DNA from: Maylandia zebra
Taxonomy: Eukaryota > Chordata > Actinopteri > Cichliformes > Cichlidae
DNA: 64,000 nt
Direction: 5' to 3'
Assembly (NCBI RefSeq): GCF_041146795.1
Contig: NC_135187.1
Location: 20,740,556-20,804,555 of the forward strand
Made by a program: the position numbers and the translations under genes. The notes under the pieces are model-generated. The model was not told the origin of the DNA. It did no database searches and saw only the letters and a list, made by a program, of their open reading frames with translations. Every line of letters starts with the position of its first letter. Position 1 is the stretch's first letter. Of the stretch, positions 11,731 through 23,446 are shown in pieces.

Positions 11731-11971
11731 GCGCCAGGACTGCCAAAATGAAATAAATAAATATATCATTAAATAATTAATTAAATGTGTCAATAATTAA
11801 TTAAAATGTGAAATACATAAATAATTAATTAAATGTGTCAATAATTAATTAATTACATGTGTCATAACTATTTATTTAATTAATTAATTCCAATTTTAAT
11901 TAATTATTGACACATTTAATTAATTATTTAATGGTGTATTTAATTAATTCATTATGGCAGTCCTGGCGTTC
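11731..11971. mobile_element. AT-rich foldback element (MITE-like)
   Basis: The left end CGCCAGGACTGCCA is matched in reverse at the right end (TGGCAGTCCTGGCG). The interior is almost only A and T, built of repeated AATTAATTAA motifs with GTGTCAATAATT blocks that also pair with the other half. The whole 240 bp can fold into one hairpin. No coding capacity. The superfamily is not assigned. Confidence 0.75.
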
Positions 11972-12434
11972 CATAGGTCTCTAGTCAAATTCCCCGGGAC
12001 GATTTTTTTTTTTGTCCCAGTCCAGCTCTGTATGCAGCTCATCTGCAGTCTGGTGTTACCTACATCTTCCTATTCAGAAGGCAGAATTTCTGAGTTCTGA
12101 GTACAATCGAAAGCACCACGACTGCAGTTTTTGTGTTGGATGTAAAAAGCGCACATGACTCTGTGACGTAGGCTAGAATCATGCGGTGGTCAACGACGGT
12201 CCAGCCGTGGGATTTCTCTTGTGGAAATGTGCACATTATTTTTTTCCTTTCTATTGGTAGGTGGCACAGTGCACTTGTGGCAAGTAAGCAAGCTAGAAGA
12301 CTGGCAATTAGTAAGTAAGTAAGTAAAATTTATTTATATAGCACATTTCACAGATATAAATCACAAAGTGCTTTACAATAAGATCAGACATACAAGTTAA
12401 AATTAATTAAAAGCCCGTTTGTAAAAAAATGTCT

Positions 12435-14391
12435 TCAGCTCTTTTTAAAGGAGTCAGTAGAGTCTAGACAGCGTAAAGACAACGGCAGAGAGTTCCACAG
12501 CCTAGGTGCCAGTGCCTGAAAAGCCCGATCCCCACGTGTTTTAAACCTAGTACGTGGGACCACCAGTAGCCTCTGACTTGAAGACCTAAGTGCTCGGGAT
12601 GAAGCATGAGGTTTCAGCAGGTCAGAGATAGAGATGGCACGATACCACTTTTTTATGTCCGATACCGATACCGATATCATAAATTTGGATATCTGCCGAT
12701 ACCGATATGAATCCGATATAATGTTTTTTAATCAACAAAACTGTTTTTTAAAATATCTTGCTGCATTTTGCAAGTCTGCAAGTTCATACTCAAGTTTAAA
12801 ACAACAACTACACTAAAGCTATTCTGTTATACCTGTATACAAAAAAAATATTTCATAGTTCAGCAATACTGATCAATCTAATAAACTTAAACCTACACCA
12901 TCCTCACTATTCTGGTATTTTAAAGAGTACTTAGCGTAAATATTAAGCAACCTAACTAATAGGGTTCCAACTCCCAGCAACAACAAAAATAAATAAATAA
13001 AAAATAGGGAACCACCCCTCACGCTCCACCTTATGATGCTTAATCGACGTAATCAACCTTAATTTGATGAAGTGTGAAAAAAATGCACAGAAATCAATTA
13101 TTTTTCAAGAAATATTAAATAGATTCAACATCTTTCTTCAACAAAATTGCAGACTGCACAGATGGTACCTTCCCAAAGTAAAAAGTACTATAGCTTACTA
13201 GGGTATATATATTAGACTTAATAGTCACTATATACAGTAATTGACTTCTATTCATTTTACATCAAATTAAAACTTTGGGTGTCAGATAATTATTTATTAA
13301 AAGCTCGACATTTTAAATGAGAATAAGAAAGAAAAGTATGTCTTTGTGCCCTCTTTTCCCTGTTCATGCCCTATCGGCCCCCCTGGCTAAACTTTGCTAG
13401 ATCCGCCCCTGCACAGTTACCAGCGTCAGCTACATAGAAAAAGATCCTGGTGTAGAAAGTAATATTAAATACATTCAAACAACAGCTGATCAAGCTTAAA
13501 CGTGCTGCTGTTGTTCAGCCACTGGTTTCCTCTTTCTGGTGCAAAGTGGGCCAAAAGCAAACTAGAGACACGGACTCGCGACAGAAAAGCCGATCAGCTG
13601 ATCGTTAAGCAGTTTCACGATTGAAGTAGCAGCCGGAGAGCGAGAGGCAGTCGCTTGTTAAGATTAACGCAGGAATGCTTTACAAACATTCAGAGATGGA
13701 CTTACACACTTGCTTTACTTCTCTCGGGATAACTTTGTCGGAGATGAAATGCCGGGTTGCTAGCGAAGCTCCAAATGCTATCCAGACCACCACAGGTCCC
13801 GCATGCCACAGCTGCTCTATCACGTGACCACACTGCTCCGACGTGCTAACGTTCTGAGGTGAGTTACGGCGTGTTGCAAGTTTTGTGAGGTGCTTTCGTG
13901 ATATTTAATGGATCGGATTACATTTTTTATTTTTCTCCGATATCCGATCCAGTAATTTAGGTCAGTATCGGACCGATACCGATACGTAATATCGGATCGG
14001 TCCATCTCTAGTCAGAGATATACTGGGGAGCTTCACTGTGCAGAGCTCTAAAAGTTACAACTAAAATTTTAAAATGAACCCTAAAATTTACAGGCAACCA
14101 ATGAAGAGAAGCCAAAACTGGAGTAATGTGTGACCTCTTGTTTGTACCAGTTAAAAGTCTTGCCGCTGCATTCTGTACAGACTGAAGGCGATCCAGAGCT
14201 GATTTGTTGAGACACGTAAAAAGACCGTTACAATAATCCAAACGAGAAGAGATAAAAGCATGAATAATCATCTCAAGTTCTGCCTTTGACACCAGTAGCC
14301 TGAGTTTAGAAATGTTTCTTAGATGATAAAAACAGTTCCGGACAAGTTGTTTAGAGTGTTTCTCAAGAGACATTGAACGGTCAAATAACAC
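12435..14391 (-). pseudogene. LINE RT C-terminal region, split by the hAT-type insertion
   Basis: From 14391 the reading continues with FDRSMSLEKH, YHLRNISKLR, SRLDYCNGL, LQSVQNAAARLLTG and ASLHWLPV. It breaks at SEAPQYISD next to base 14011. The conserved C-terminus resumes at 12620 with LLKPHASSRALRSS, RAFQALAPRLWNSLP and FKKS. The two halves join across the eight duplicated bases that flank the insertion, which confirms that the 1.4 kb between them is foreign. Confidence 0.85.
12629..14010. mobile_element. Non-autonomous hAT-type DNA transposon with perfect 8-bp TSD
   Basis: The ends are inverted repeats: left TAGAGATGGCACGATACC, right reverse complement TAGAGATGGACCGATCC. The 8-bp target duplication GTCAGAGA is exact (12621-12628 and 14011-14018). 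Both ends carry clusters of CGATATCGGAT-like motifs. There is no transposase frame within the 1382 bp, so it depends on a helper element. The TSD length and TIR form fit the hAT superfamily. Confidence 0.9.
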
Positions 14392-15934
14392 CTAAGTTTC
14401 TGAGACTCGACTGAAATGAAGGGTCTAAAAAACTGATATGCTGCCTAATTTCTGAGAGCATGTGATCAGGTGCAATAATCAAAGTTTCTGTTTTATCTGC
14501 ATTTAACTGAAGGAAATTGTCATTGAACCATTGTTTGATTTCTGACAGACAATTATTTAAACAAGACAATTTATACAACTCAGAAGCTTTGAAAGAACAG
14601 TACAACTGAATGTCATCAGCATAGAGATGATAAGAAATATTATTGTAATGTCTGATAATGTGGCCTAGAGGGAGTATATACAGCAAAAAGAGAATAGGAC
14701 CTAAAACAGATCCTTGAGGTACCCCAGAAGACAGAACTGATGTTTCCGACAGCACATGATTTATACAGACAGTAAAGGATCTCTGAGACAGATACGACAT
14801 AAACCATTTTAAAACAACACCAGTAATCCCAAACAAGTCCTTCAGCCTATTTATCATGATGCTATGATCAACAGTATCAAAAGCAGAGCTGAGATCCAAC
14901 ATAACCAGAACAGTGTACTCTCCAGAGTCTGCTGCCATCAGAATGTCACTAGACACTTTAAGCAAAGCGGTTTCAGTGGAGTGCAATTTGCGGAAACCAG
15001 ACTGGAAAATGTCCAGAACATTGTTCTTTTCCAAAAAGTTGTTAAGTTGTTCTGCAACTGTTTTTTCCAAGATCTTTGACACCAATGGTAATTTTGATAT
15101 TGGCCTGTAACTGCTTGGAAGAGATGGGTCCAAATTTGGTTTCTTTAATATTGGTTCAACAATAGCTTGTTTAAAATAGCTGGGAACTGAGCCAGTATAA
15201 AGAGAAGTATTAATTATTTCCAGAATACAGGGGCCAATAGAATCAAACACACTAATGAAAAATGATGGAGGAAGTACATCAAGGTGGCTTGAAGTCAGTT
15301 TCATTCGACCAAGCAGAGCACTGATGTCCTGTAGGGTAACAGGAGTAAAAGAGGACCAGGTATCAGAGGTAAGCAACGTGTCAGTGTGATACTGAGAGAA
15401 TGATGGAGAAATATTAGACCTGACAGCAGCGACCTTATTAATAAAATAGTTTAAAAAATCATTACAATCAGGTTTAGTATAGACTGGTACATGAGGAATA
15501 TCAGGAGAGACAATGTTTTTAATTGTATCAAACAATACTCTGGGATTTTTCTTTTTTGAAGCTATTAGATTAGCAAAATATTCCGTTCTGGCATTTTTTA
15601 TCATGCCGTTAAGTGAGAAAATTGATTCCTTGAGATGTACCCTATGGACCTCAAGCTTGGAGGCCTTCCATAAACGTTCTAATTTGCGACAATATCTCCT
15701 AAAATTTCGAATACTTTCATTTATCCAAGGACAGAAATTTGAAGAATGGACAACATTTAGTTTCAGAGGTGCCACCGTATCTAAAATAGATTTACATTGA
15801 TTGTTAAAAGACAAAATAAGTGAATCCATATCATTTTGAGCCATGCGAGGGACAAACATGGCAGAAAACCTTCTAGCAGCATCCTGGTTTATAATCCGCC
15901 TTTGGATCATCAATTTAGGAGGTGAAGGATCCAC
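14381..15934 (-). pseudogene. LINE reverse transcriptase, main part
   Basis: The first 180 residues are the linker between endonuclease and RT. RT motifs follow: PSSYRPISKLPLVSKILEK, FQSGFRKLHSTETALL, MLDLSSAFDTVDH, SSGVPQGSVLGPILFLLY and the catalytic YADD box (LYADDIQLY). QLNADKTETLII comes after. The frame ends at a TGA produced by a small indel near 14385. The next frame picks up directly with the conserved thumb region. Confidence 0.87.
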
Positions 15935-15989
15935 GTAAAATCACAAATGAAAGAATATACAACTATGGTCACTCACATGGCTGGATATC

Positions 15990-16550
15990 CAGTTACGGAA
16001 GCAACACATTAACAAGAGAATTCTGAATAAAACCAAAGTTACTTTCCCTAGTAACTAGTTACTCTGAAAGTAATGAGTAACTTGAAGTAACTGAGTTACT
16101 TTTGATAGAAGTAACTAGTAATGTAACTAAGTTACTAATTTAAAGTAACTTACCCAACACTGTCAGCTACGAGCGCGACACAGAACCCGACTATTAGCCA
16201 GAGGTCCCTTTACTACGGTTCGGTGCCGCAGACATGTTTTATATACGTGCAGAATAGTTTTTTTTACAAGATCGCTGCAAAAAGTGCAGCCTTACCTAAT
16301 GTCCACCCTACTGTTACTCATTTTATATTAAGATTTAAAAATCTAGTTGGTATTGGTATGGCGAGTAACCTTTAGTAATAGTAATAAATTACACAGCAAC
16401 AGTACATTCATGTAGTTGTAAAAAGCATCCAAAGTATTCAGAATACGTTACTCTCGTTGAGTAACGTGACGAAATACGTTACAAACTACATTTTGGGGCA
16501 TGTATTCTGTAATCTGTAGTGGAATACATTTTAAAAGTAACCCAACACTG
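15990..16550. repeat. hAT-type MITE ends with TAACT-rich tracts
   Basis: Two stretches rich in AGTAACT/GTTACT end in the same motif, CCCAACACTG (16153-16162 and 16541-16550). In reverse this reads CAGTGTTGGG, a common terminus of teleost hAT MITEs. Matching left ends and target duplications were not found, so they are probably partial. Confidence 0.55.
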
Positions 16551-16914
16551 CTCACAACTAACGTTAGTATATTTTTAAATGACCTGCAGCAGACCAGACG
16601 AAGTTTGCATGAACATGCTTTTCAGCATCACCTTTATTAACTGCTTTTCTTCCACACACAGCTGCAGCTGCCAGCCACACACATCATCATCAACAACAAC
16701 AGCAGACAGAGCACAGATTTTAAGCCGGCAAAGCGTGATTGCAGATGCCGTGCAGGTGCTTCTATCATCCCTGCAGCGCCACCACAGACCACACCCTGCC
16801 ACAATATTGAAGCAGGAGTAAAAAACACCCAACATCTATACTGAACTTTTTTTGTTTAATTGTTTTGCTGAAAAAGCCTTTTTAAAATAAAATACAATCA
16901 AATAAATTACCAAA

Positions 16915-17440
16915 GAAACCAGCTCCTGGTACAGCTACAGCGACCGCTGCTATATGCACAATGCCATAGCTAGGACCTGGGCTGATGCAGAGCCACACCG
17001 TGTGTCAGAGGGAACCAACCTTGTGTCCACCCACAGTCTTGGAGAGGCATAATTTTATCAAAACCTTGAGTAAGACCTGAAAGTGGTTAAAATGTCTTCA
17101 CCAGGATCGGACTCAGTGACATCATCATCATCATCATCATTGTTTATTTATATAGCACTTTAGAAACACACAAGGCTGACCAAAGTGCTGAACAATAGAA
17201 ACATAATAGATACCATAAGAATAATAAATACGATAAAATAATAAACATAGCGAAAACAATAAAATACAAGTCAGTCAACCACTGAGTCAAAAGCCAGTGA
17301 ATAAAAATGCGTTTTCAATCTGGATTTAAAAACCAGCACTGATGTCGATTGCCTAATGTGAAGAGGAAGATTATTCCAAAGCTTAGGACATTCACAAAGA
17401 AGGCAGATGGATGTGGTCTGATGTGGGTCTCAAATCAGCT
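16915..17440 (+). pseudogene. C-type lectin CTLD relic, outermost copy of the array
   Basis: From about 16920 the decayed frame reads WYSYSDRCY, RTWADAE, VSEGTNLVSTHS and then degenerates. A DIHKEGRWMWSD-like block reappears at 17390. The two halves are separated by a LINE 3' fragment (17117-17390) that landed inside the aspartate-isoleucine-histidine segment. Stops and indels make it clearly dead. It lies about 7 kb left of the next copy, so the array once reached further left. Confidence 0.8.
17117..17390 (-). mobile_element. L2-type LINE 3' fragment inside the lectin relic
   Basis: On the minus strand the sequence encodes the end of an L2/CR1-like RT (KLWNNLPLHIRQSTS, then FKSRLKTHFYS). 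It continues with GTGCTATATAAATAAACA and an ATG-repeat tail (17119-17140 on plus). The flanks share GACAT, compatible with a short target duplication. It is a 5'-truncated retrotransposon copy. Confidence 0.8.
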
Positions 17441-18124
17441 TTGAATTTTGGGGTTAAGGAGAGCCAAACAACGCTGAAGGAAAGGAGAACTGTGCACGTG
17501 GAATGAGCTTGAGTGTTCAGAAACAATTTCCTTTTTATGTGCAACTCGCACTGTTTGTCGTTAGGAATTTAGAAGAAAAGATGTCTGATATAACTTACTA
17601 ACTATGAACTATATACTATATATAAACTGGTTAAAGCACATTAAGACTGCACAGTAAAGATTTATGTTGTTATGATATCATGATCCATGATCAGATGTCA
17701 TTTTTGTTTACATGTGTGGCTCCTTCCATTAGAGCAGGTGTGTGCAGCTCTCTCCTCTCTGCTCCAGCTGAAAGCCACCTCGGCCCTCGCGCTGCCTCCT
17801 CTCATTGTTCTTATTATTGGGAATGTAAGAAATTTCAATTTTTATAGGTAACTGGAAAAATACCTTTGACGCACAGAAAAAAGCACAGAAAAAATTTAGA
17901 TTCGATAGACTTGGAGGAAAGGTCATTTGAAGATTGAAGTGCTAATATTTAACACCCACGAATACTGAGTCTGTTTGATGATATTGTTGTCGTGTCTTGA
18001 CTTGCAACACCCTTTTGAATATCAGATGCACGATTTACATTGCGTAATATGTTAGATATTGTTCAATATTGTAAATCTTCCTTGACCCATTAAGACATTT
18101 CATTCTGATGTCATCTAACTCCTG

Positions 18125-18205
18125 GGCTTATGTTGTGTTGATTTTATATCAGGTGAAGCACTTTGTGATTTGTATCTTGAAAAACAATAAATAAATTTAT
18201 TTTAC
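18125..18205 (+). repeat. Short LINE 3'-end fragment
   Basis: The stretch GAAGCACTTTGTGATTTGTA followed by AATAAATAAATTTATTTTAC matches the 3' end seen in the L2-like LINE at 12304. Only about 80 bp remain. Confidence 0.5.
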
Positions 18206-18520
18206 TTGCATATTTGCTTAACATTGCTGTGCTGAGGAGAGACTGAGAACAGTGCCTTTATGGTGAAATGCTGTCCGCTATTTCCACAACTTAAAGCTGC
18301 ATAGTTTAGTCTTTGATTCCAAGCCTCCCCCACCCCATCAAATAGTAAACTGCACTTTGTTCACTGCTGTGATGCGATACAACATATTTACGCAGTAAAA
18401 CAAACACAGCTTTCTGGAACATGTTGAAATTTAACAAATGTCAAAAGAACAAGGAAAAGTCCTATTGTTAGTTATGTGAGATTTTTGTGGAAATATTGGT
18501 GTATGGGTGAGTTAAAAGGG

Positions 18521-18914
18521 CAGCACGGTGGCACGGTGGTTAGCACTGTTGCCACACAGCAAGAAGGTCCTGAGTTCAATTCCACCATCAGGCCAGGGTC
18601 TTTCTGTGTGGAGTTTGCATGTTCTCCCCGTGTCTGCGTGGGTTCCCTCCGGGTACTCCGGCTTCCTCCCACTGTCCAAAGACATGCAGTTTGTGGGGAT
18701 AGGTTAATTGGATAATCCAAATTGCCACTAGGTGTGAATCTGTGAGTGAATGTGAGTGTGAATGGTTGTCTGTCCTTGTGTGTTAGCCTTGCGACAGACT
18801 GGCGACCTGTCCAGGGTGTACCCCGCCTCTCGCCCTATGACAGCTGGGATAGGCTCCAGCACCCCCCGCGACCCTGAAAAGGATAAGCGGTAGCGAATGG
18901 ATGGATGGATGGAT
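18521..18914 (+). mobile_element. tRNA-derived SINE with an RTE-type GATG tail, full length
   Basis: It opens with a tRNA-like head: A-box-like region GGTGGTTAGCACTGTTGCC and B-box-like region GGTCCTGAGTTCAATTCC. The body ends CGAATGGATGGATGGATGG. It is flanked by a perfect target duplication, GGGTGAGTTAAAAG (18505 onward and 18915 onward). The GATG tail resembles RTE/Rex3 LINE ends, suggesting that machinery moved it. Confidence 0.9.
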
Positions 18915-19325
18915 GGGTGAGTTAAAAGGGGTTTTGTTGTTTTCTCTGTTTTGAAATACCAACAGCCCCCAGAATGGATATATCTGTATGCCGAACAGTT
19001 AGTTTGCTAACTGGTGACTTGTCGGTAGCAGCATTTTAGCTTGTATTTAAATCAATAATTAGCTAAATGTTAAACAGTAAATTAAAATTTCTACATCAAA
19101 AGCATATAGTCTAGGATATTTAAAGCTTTCTTCTGATCTGAATGTTCATTTATGTTCAATTAAAGTAAAGAATACACTGTAAAAACAATCGATAGAATCT
19201 AACCAGTAAATTTGTAACCATTTGCTACGTAGATTTCTTACCAGGAATTTTACTAATAACATATGGATTGCAAAATTTTAAAATGCAGTAAATTATCTGC
19301 TGTGAACCACTTGTTGTTGTGGATT

Positions 19326-19351
19326 AAACAAACAAACAAACAAACAAACAA
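19326..19351. repeat. (CAAA)n microsatellite
   Basis: Six or so AAAC/CAAA units in a row. Confidence 0.85.
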
Positions 19352-19740
19352 CCCCAATATAAATACTGGACATTTCTTGTAAATCACTGCAGTAATTTTA
19401 AGACCAAAAGGAACTTTTACACACAGGTAAGAGAGTCCAGAGCATCACAGCAGATTCTTTCAATCCATTCAAACAGCTCCAACTCCCCACAGAAAACCAT
19501 CCACTTCCACACCTCGGCCCAAATATCACTGTCTGTGCCCTGCTATGATTTAAGCACTTTTGGAAGAAATTGTCATACATGACACTGTTATGAAAAAAAA
19601 TCTTCTTTGTACTTTAGAACAACATTACATTTTTTCAGTGCTTTATCATTTTAGTGCTTGTTGTTCAGCTAACGCCATCATTTCCATTACATTTAAACTA
19701 TCGTCACAGCTAGTGACAAAATAAAGACCCTCTACATTTA

Positions 19741-19950
19741 GGAAGCAACTGCCATCTCTACCTGTCTGTGAAACTTTCTCAGTAAATGACATTGGTGTGT
19801 TTTGTCCTTTAATAAAATTAATAAAAGAAGATTTATTTCTGATTGCAATCCAGAGTATACTAATAAAACTGGTCTTAAGATATCTGCAAACTTTGTGACA
19901 TCATGTTGAATTTATAATAAAGTGTAACTTAAAAATAAGGATTAGGGTTA
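19741..19950. repeat. About 205-bp block shared with 41350-41565
   Basis: The block from CTGCCATCTCTACCTGTCTG to the TTAGGGTTAGGG end matches 41350-41565 closely by eye, with small indels. It is non-coding. It may be a dispersed repeat or an old duplicated piece of the lectin unit. Both copies end in two or three TTAGGG units. Confidence 0.75.
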
Positions 19951-19957
19951 GGGCAGC

Positions 19958-20220
19958 ACTGGCATTGATTCTGTTGATAATTTTTATGGACAGAATTTCT
20001 GGGCACAGCCAAGTGGCCGACACTTTCACTTGGGTCTCAGACTCTCATCTCTGCTTTTCATGGATGATGCGCTTTTGTTGGATTCATCAGGTGATGGCCT
20101 CCAACTCGCACTGGAACGGTTTGCAGCCAAGTGTGAACCAGTGGAAATGAGAATCAGCACCTCCAAATCTTAGGCCATGGTCCTCAATCGGAAAAGGGTA
20201 GAGTGCTGTTGTCCTCTAGC
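19958..20220 (+). mobile_element. RTE/Rex3-like LINE RT fragment, decayed
   Basis: Across shifting frames it reads IIFMDRISGHSQ, then FMDDALLLDSSGDGLQLAL (the catalytic DD region), ERFAAKCE and RISTSKS. This is the order of the RTE-type RT around and after its active site. Frameshifts and a stop show it is dead. Confidence 0.7.
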
Positions 20221-23020
20221 CCTGTAAACCCTGTGTTAGAGAATAAAATTAGTATTAATGTCATGTTAAGTGGGTCCAACTCTTGGCTCCGCCTGGAGCC
20301 TGCATCCACACCACAATTACCTAGAAACCAAAATCAGTGAGTAAATACAAACTTCAGACTTGCAAACAACTGTAGGGTCACAGGAGTAATAAGGCATCCA
20401 ACACCACAGACACAAGTGTGCCATGTGCAGTTTATTACAAATCATTAAAAACACTACTGTTGCCATAATTTCCCCAAATCATGGATCATCCCATCTGTTT
20501 AATCAAAACTACTGTAACCAGTGACTTTTATTAAGTAATGTCACTCACTTGTTTTCACACTATGAGCTCAACAGTGATATGATAATGAGCCCAACACTAA
20601 GATGTTCTGTAATCACTACACAACTTGCTTCATTTCACTCATGTCTGCCTGTGTGATGCCGAATCCTCCACAAAAAAAAATTAGCAGCGGAGCGTCCGGA
20701 GGTCAGGTCTGGATCAACAGATTCCAGAGGTGCTGCTGTAAATCATGTGGTCAGCCCTCCTTTTCTGTGAAAGGAGTAATACTGATTTTAACACAGTATG
20801 TGTTAAAATGTGTATTCAATGTACATTGAATACACATTTTCCCACTGTACTGTGTTACTATAACCAACAAGCAGCCAGTAAAACACAGTTTCCTCCACAC
20901 AAAATCAGTAACACAGAAAAGTGGCAGCTAAAGGGTCAAGTCGGCAAGGCCCGCCCACACTCATGTGGACTTCCAGTCTCTGCCGTCCTCCTGCTCCTGC
21001 AAAACAAGCAAACAAAAACACATACATCCACATTTTTTTCACTGTTTGGGGTGGATTAGGCATTAGAAGTGACTTTAATCACACTTGCTCCACATCATCA
21101 GTCCAGTCACAGTCCATTCATATGCATTAATACCAATGACATGCATTTGTACCAATCATTGCTGACAGTGGAAAACCGCGCACTAATTTAAGTATCTACT
21201 GACAGCAATATTACGTCATTCCAAAAATAAAAACAATTCTTATTGCTTTTGAAATGGATTAAATCGCTACAATCCTTTTAAACACAGGACTTACCATCTA
21301 ATATGGTCAGCGTCCTAGGTAGATGTACTTCTCCTAAGCCATTGTAATCTGGAGAAGCTCACCTTGTATTTGCTCTCAGTAAAGTATTTTATAGCACTTT
21401 TACTCCCAATCTTGCAGGCCTGCTTTTAAATCATCAACACACAAAATATCACCCCCAGAGGGATAATACCTGGCAGGTTTTTTCCTAAGTGCACTGTTGC
21501 AAAAAAAACAAAACATATTAGGCGTTGTTCAGGACATGTCTAAATATATATGAAAAAATAAACCTGTGTTTCTCTTACAAAAAGAAAACAACCCTAACCT
21601 AACTGGCAGAATCAGCCTGGTACTAAAACAAAAAAACCTGCCATGCAGTGCTGCAGTCACTGCTTCTGTTCATGTTCCCCACATCATATTTACTGGTTGC
21701 CCACAAGTGCTCCAGAATATCACACAATTCTGGAAAGTCTGGGGCCAACCAACATAGATCCACCTGCTAAATACACCGAGAAAACTTCATGGCAGTGTTT
21801 CATCACTGGAATGTGAATTTCTTCCCCAGGCCTGTGCTTTTTACACTCATTTTTCATTTTCACAGACCCAATCATTTCATTTAGCTTTTCACCCTTTGTT
21901 TGTTTTTTTCTCCAAAAGTAAACGTGTAACATGTCATCATGTATTTCACAAAACAAGTTTGTTTTTATGTAATCACAGGTGTTTATCTGGGTGCAAGCTT
22001 CACCCATACATCAGAAACAGGAAACTCATTTCAACCCTCTGCTACATCTTATTCACTTGTTTTATAATCCAGTCATCTTTCCCTGATCTAGTAACAATCA
22101 ACTAATTTGCATATCAGCTGATAACCCACTAAGCTGACAGGACCACAGAAATGCATGTTCAAAATATTATCACAAAAGAGAATTTCCTTCATACAGTAAA
22201 TTACTTATGCTGCACCAATCAAGCAGAAAGCATCTCACAATTCACTGTTAACAACCAAATTTGTTGTCTGATCACTGGTTGGTCATACCAAATCTCTCTT
22301 TTTTTCCCCTTTCACAAAAGTTAAACTGTTGTCCTGCAATCTTGAGACACTCAACATTTGATAACAAGTGTCTGTTAAATTTACACTGTTTTAACACTGA
22401 TGGGAGATGACAAGCTGATCTTCATTGCATGTGTGTGTGTGTTAGTAGGCAGGTTCAATGGAGGTGTGTGCAGTGGAGCTGCATATTCAGCAGGGCATGT
22501 CCTTAAAGCTGCACTTCCTTCACATTTCTCTGTTTATGTGTGTTTGTGTGCGTTTCATTTTTACCTTTGTTGCGACTCTTTCTCAACCTCCACAAGACAG
22601 ACGGCCACAGTTTTCCAACCCAATTTTCACATTAACAACAACAGATTTCATTTTTCCTCCATGCTCTCTTCCCACTTCTCACAGCTTCTGTCTCTCTCCC
22701 ACATCTGTAGCAGTTCACGGTTGTGGCGTGTCAGGGGCCCAGTGGGCTGTTCTTCTTCAGCTTTTCCTTATGTCTTTCACTCTTTTCAGTCTCTTCCTTT
22801 GCCATTTCAACTCCCAGTATGGCAAATATGAAACTCAGACAGTCTTCTCCAGTCCATTCATACACTGTGATGTCGCTGGTGAACCTCTCGGCTTGTGATT
22901 GGGAGCACATGCTTCCATCGACGATTGCATTTGTACATGCTGCTGAACCCTTCAAGGTTTAAGGTAGTGACCGAAAGAACAAGATTGTGGAAACAAGCGG
23001 CGGAAAAAAGCTTCGTCTGA
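20221..23020. other. Non-coding stretch, no gene recognised
   Basis: Open frames are short and low in complexity (Ser/Phe/Cys-rich readings of pyrimidine tracts around 22400-22960). No domain, splice pattern or repeat family was recognised apart from the palindrome. Confidence 0.5.
20805..20840. repeat. Perfect 36-bp palindrome
   Basis: Bases 20805-20820 are the exact reverse complement of 20825-20840, with a self-complementary GTAC centre. It lies in a region rich in AACAC/GTGTT motifs. No gene is adjacent. Confidence 0.95.
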
Positions 23021-23025
23021 AGGGT

Positions 23026-23275
23026 GGCTGGCCTCTCCCTTAGAGATAGAGTGAGAAGTTAAGCCATCCGAGAGGGGCTCAGAGTAGAGCCGCCAGTTGA
23101 GGTGATTCGGGCATCTGACAAGGATGCCTCCTGGGTGCCTCCTGGGTGAGGTGTTCCAGGCATGCGCAACCAGGAGGAAGCTCCGGGGCAGACCCAGAAC
23201 ACGCTGGAGAGATTATATCTCTTGGCTGGCCTGGGAACGCCTTGGTGTTCCCCCGGATAAGCTGGAGGTGGCTGG
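23026..23275 (+). mobile_element. Rex3/RTE-like LINE 3' fragment
   Basis: The sequence carries the characteristic 3' end of fish RTE-type elements: GAGGGGCTCAGAGTAGAGCC, then GATGCCTCCTGGGTGCCTCC, CTGGAGAGATTATATCTCTT and GGCTGGCCTGGGAACGCCTT. It stops abruptly at GAGGTGGCTGG and the usual tail is missing. Either another insertion starting at TGTTGTGAAATC or a deletion has removed it. Confidence 0.75.
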
Positions 23276-23364
23276 TGTTGTGAAATCAGTTTTACCCCGG
23301 TTCTTTTTATTCCTCGAGCATCCAGAGATGGCACCGGACTCAGTAGTCATTTTCACAAAATCTT

Positions 23365-23446
23365 TATTCATCTTCATTTACTCTTCTTCATTTATCTTTA
23401 CTCTTCTTCATTTATCTTTACTCTTCTTCATTTATCCTCATTTATG
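23365..23446. repeat. Tandem repeat, 21-bp unit
   Basis: TTCATTTATCTTTACTCTTC is repeated about three and a half times. Confidence 0.85.

Larger units (their letters stand above)
12304..15940 (-). mobile_element. LINE (L2/CR1-like), 5'-truncated, minus strand
   Basis: The 3' tail is a TTAC repeat (plus strand AGTAAGTAAGTAAG, 12309-12330). It follows the L2-style 3' end in which a GTGCTATATAAATAAA-like motif precedes the tail. The RT frame runs from 15934 down to about 12430. It is broken by a frameshift near 14385 and by an inserted hAT-type element (12629-14010). No endonuclease domain is present, so the 5' end is missing. Confidence 0.85.

Noticed and set aside
11760..11950. CRISPR-like regular AATTAATT repeats
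   Set aside because: No spacers of even length. The pattern is a hairpin-forming AT-rich element.
16579..16835. Opposed frames of 80-86 codons
   Set aside because: No domain and no splice or promoter context. Opposed equal-length frames suggest chance.
18476..18720. Open frames of about 80 codons on both strands
   Set aside because: They are inside a SINE with clear target duplication.
22400..22962. Overlapping frames of 143 and 146 codons
   Set aside because: Overlapping low-complexity readings of pyrimidine-rich DNA, with no domain and no consistent frame.
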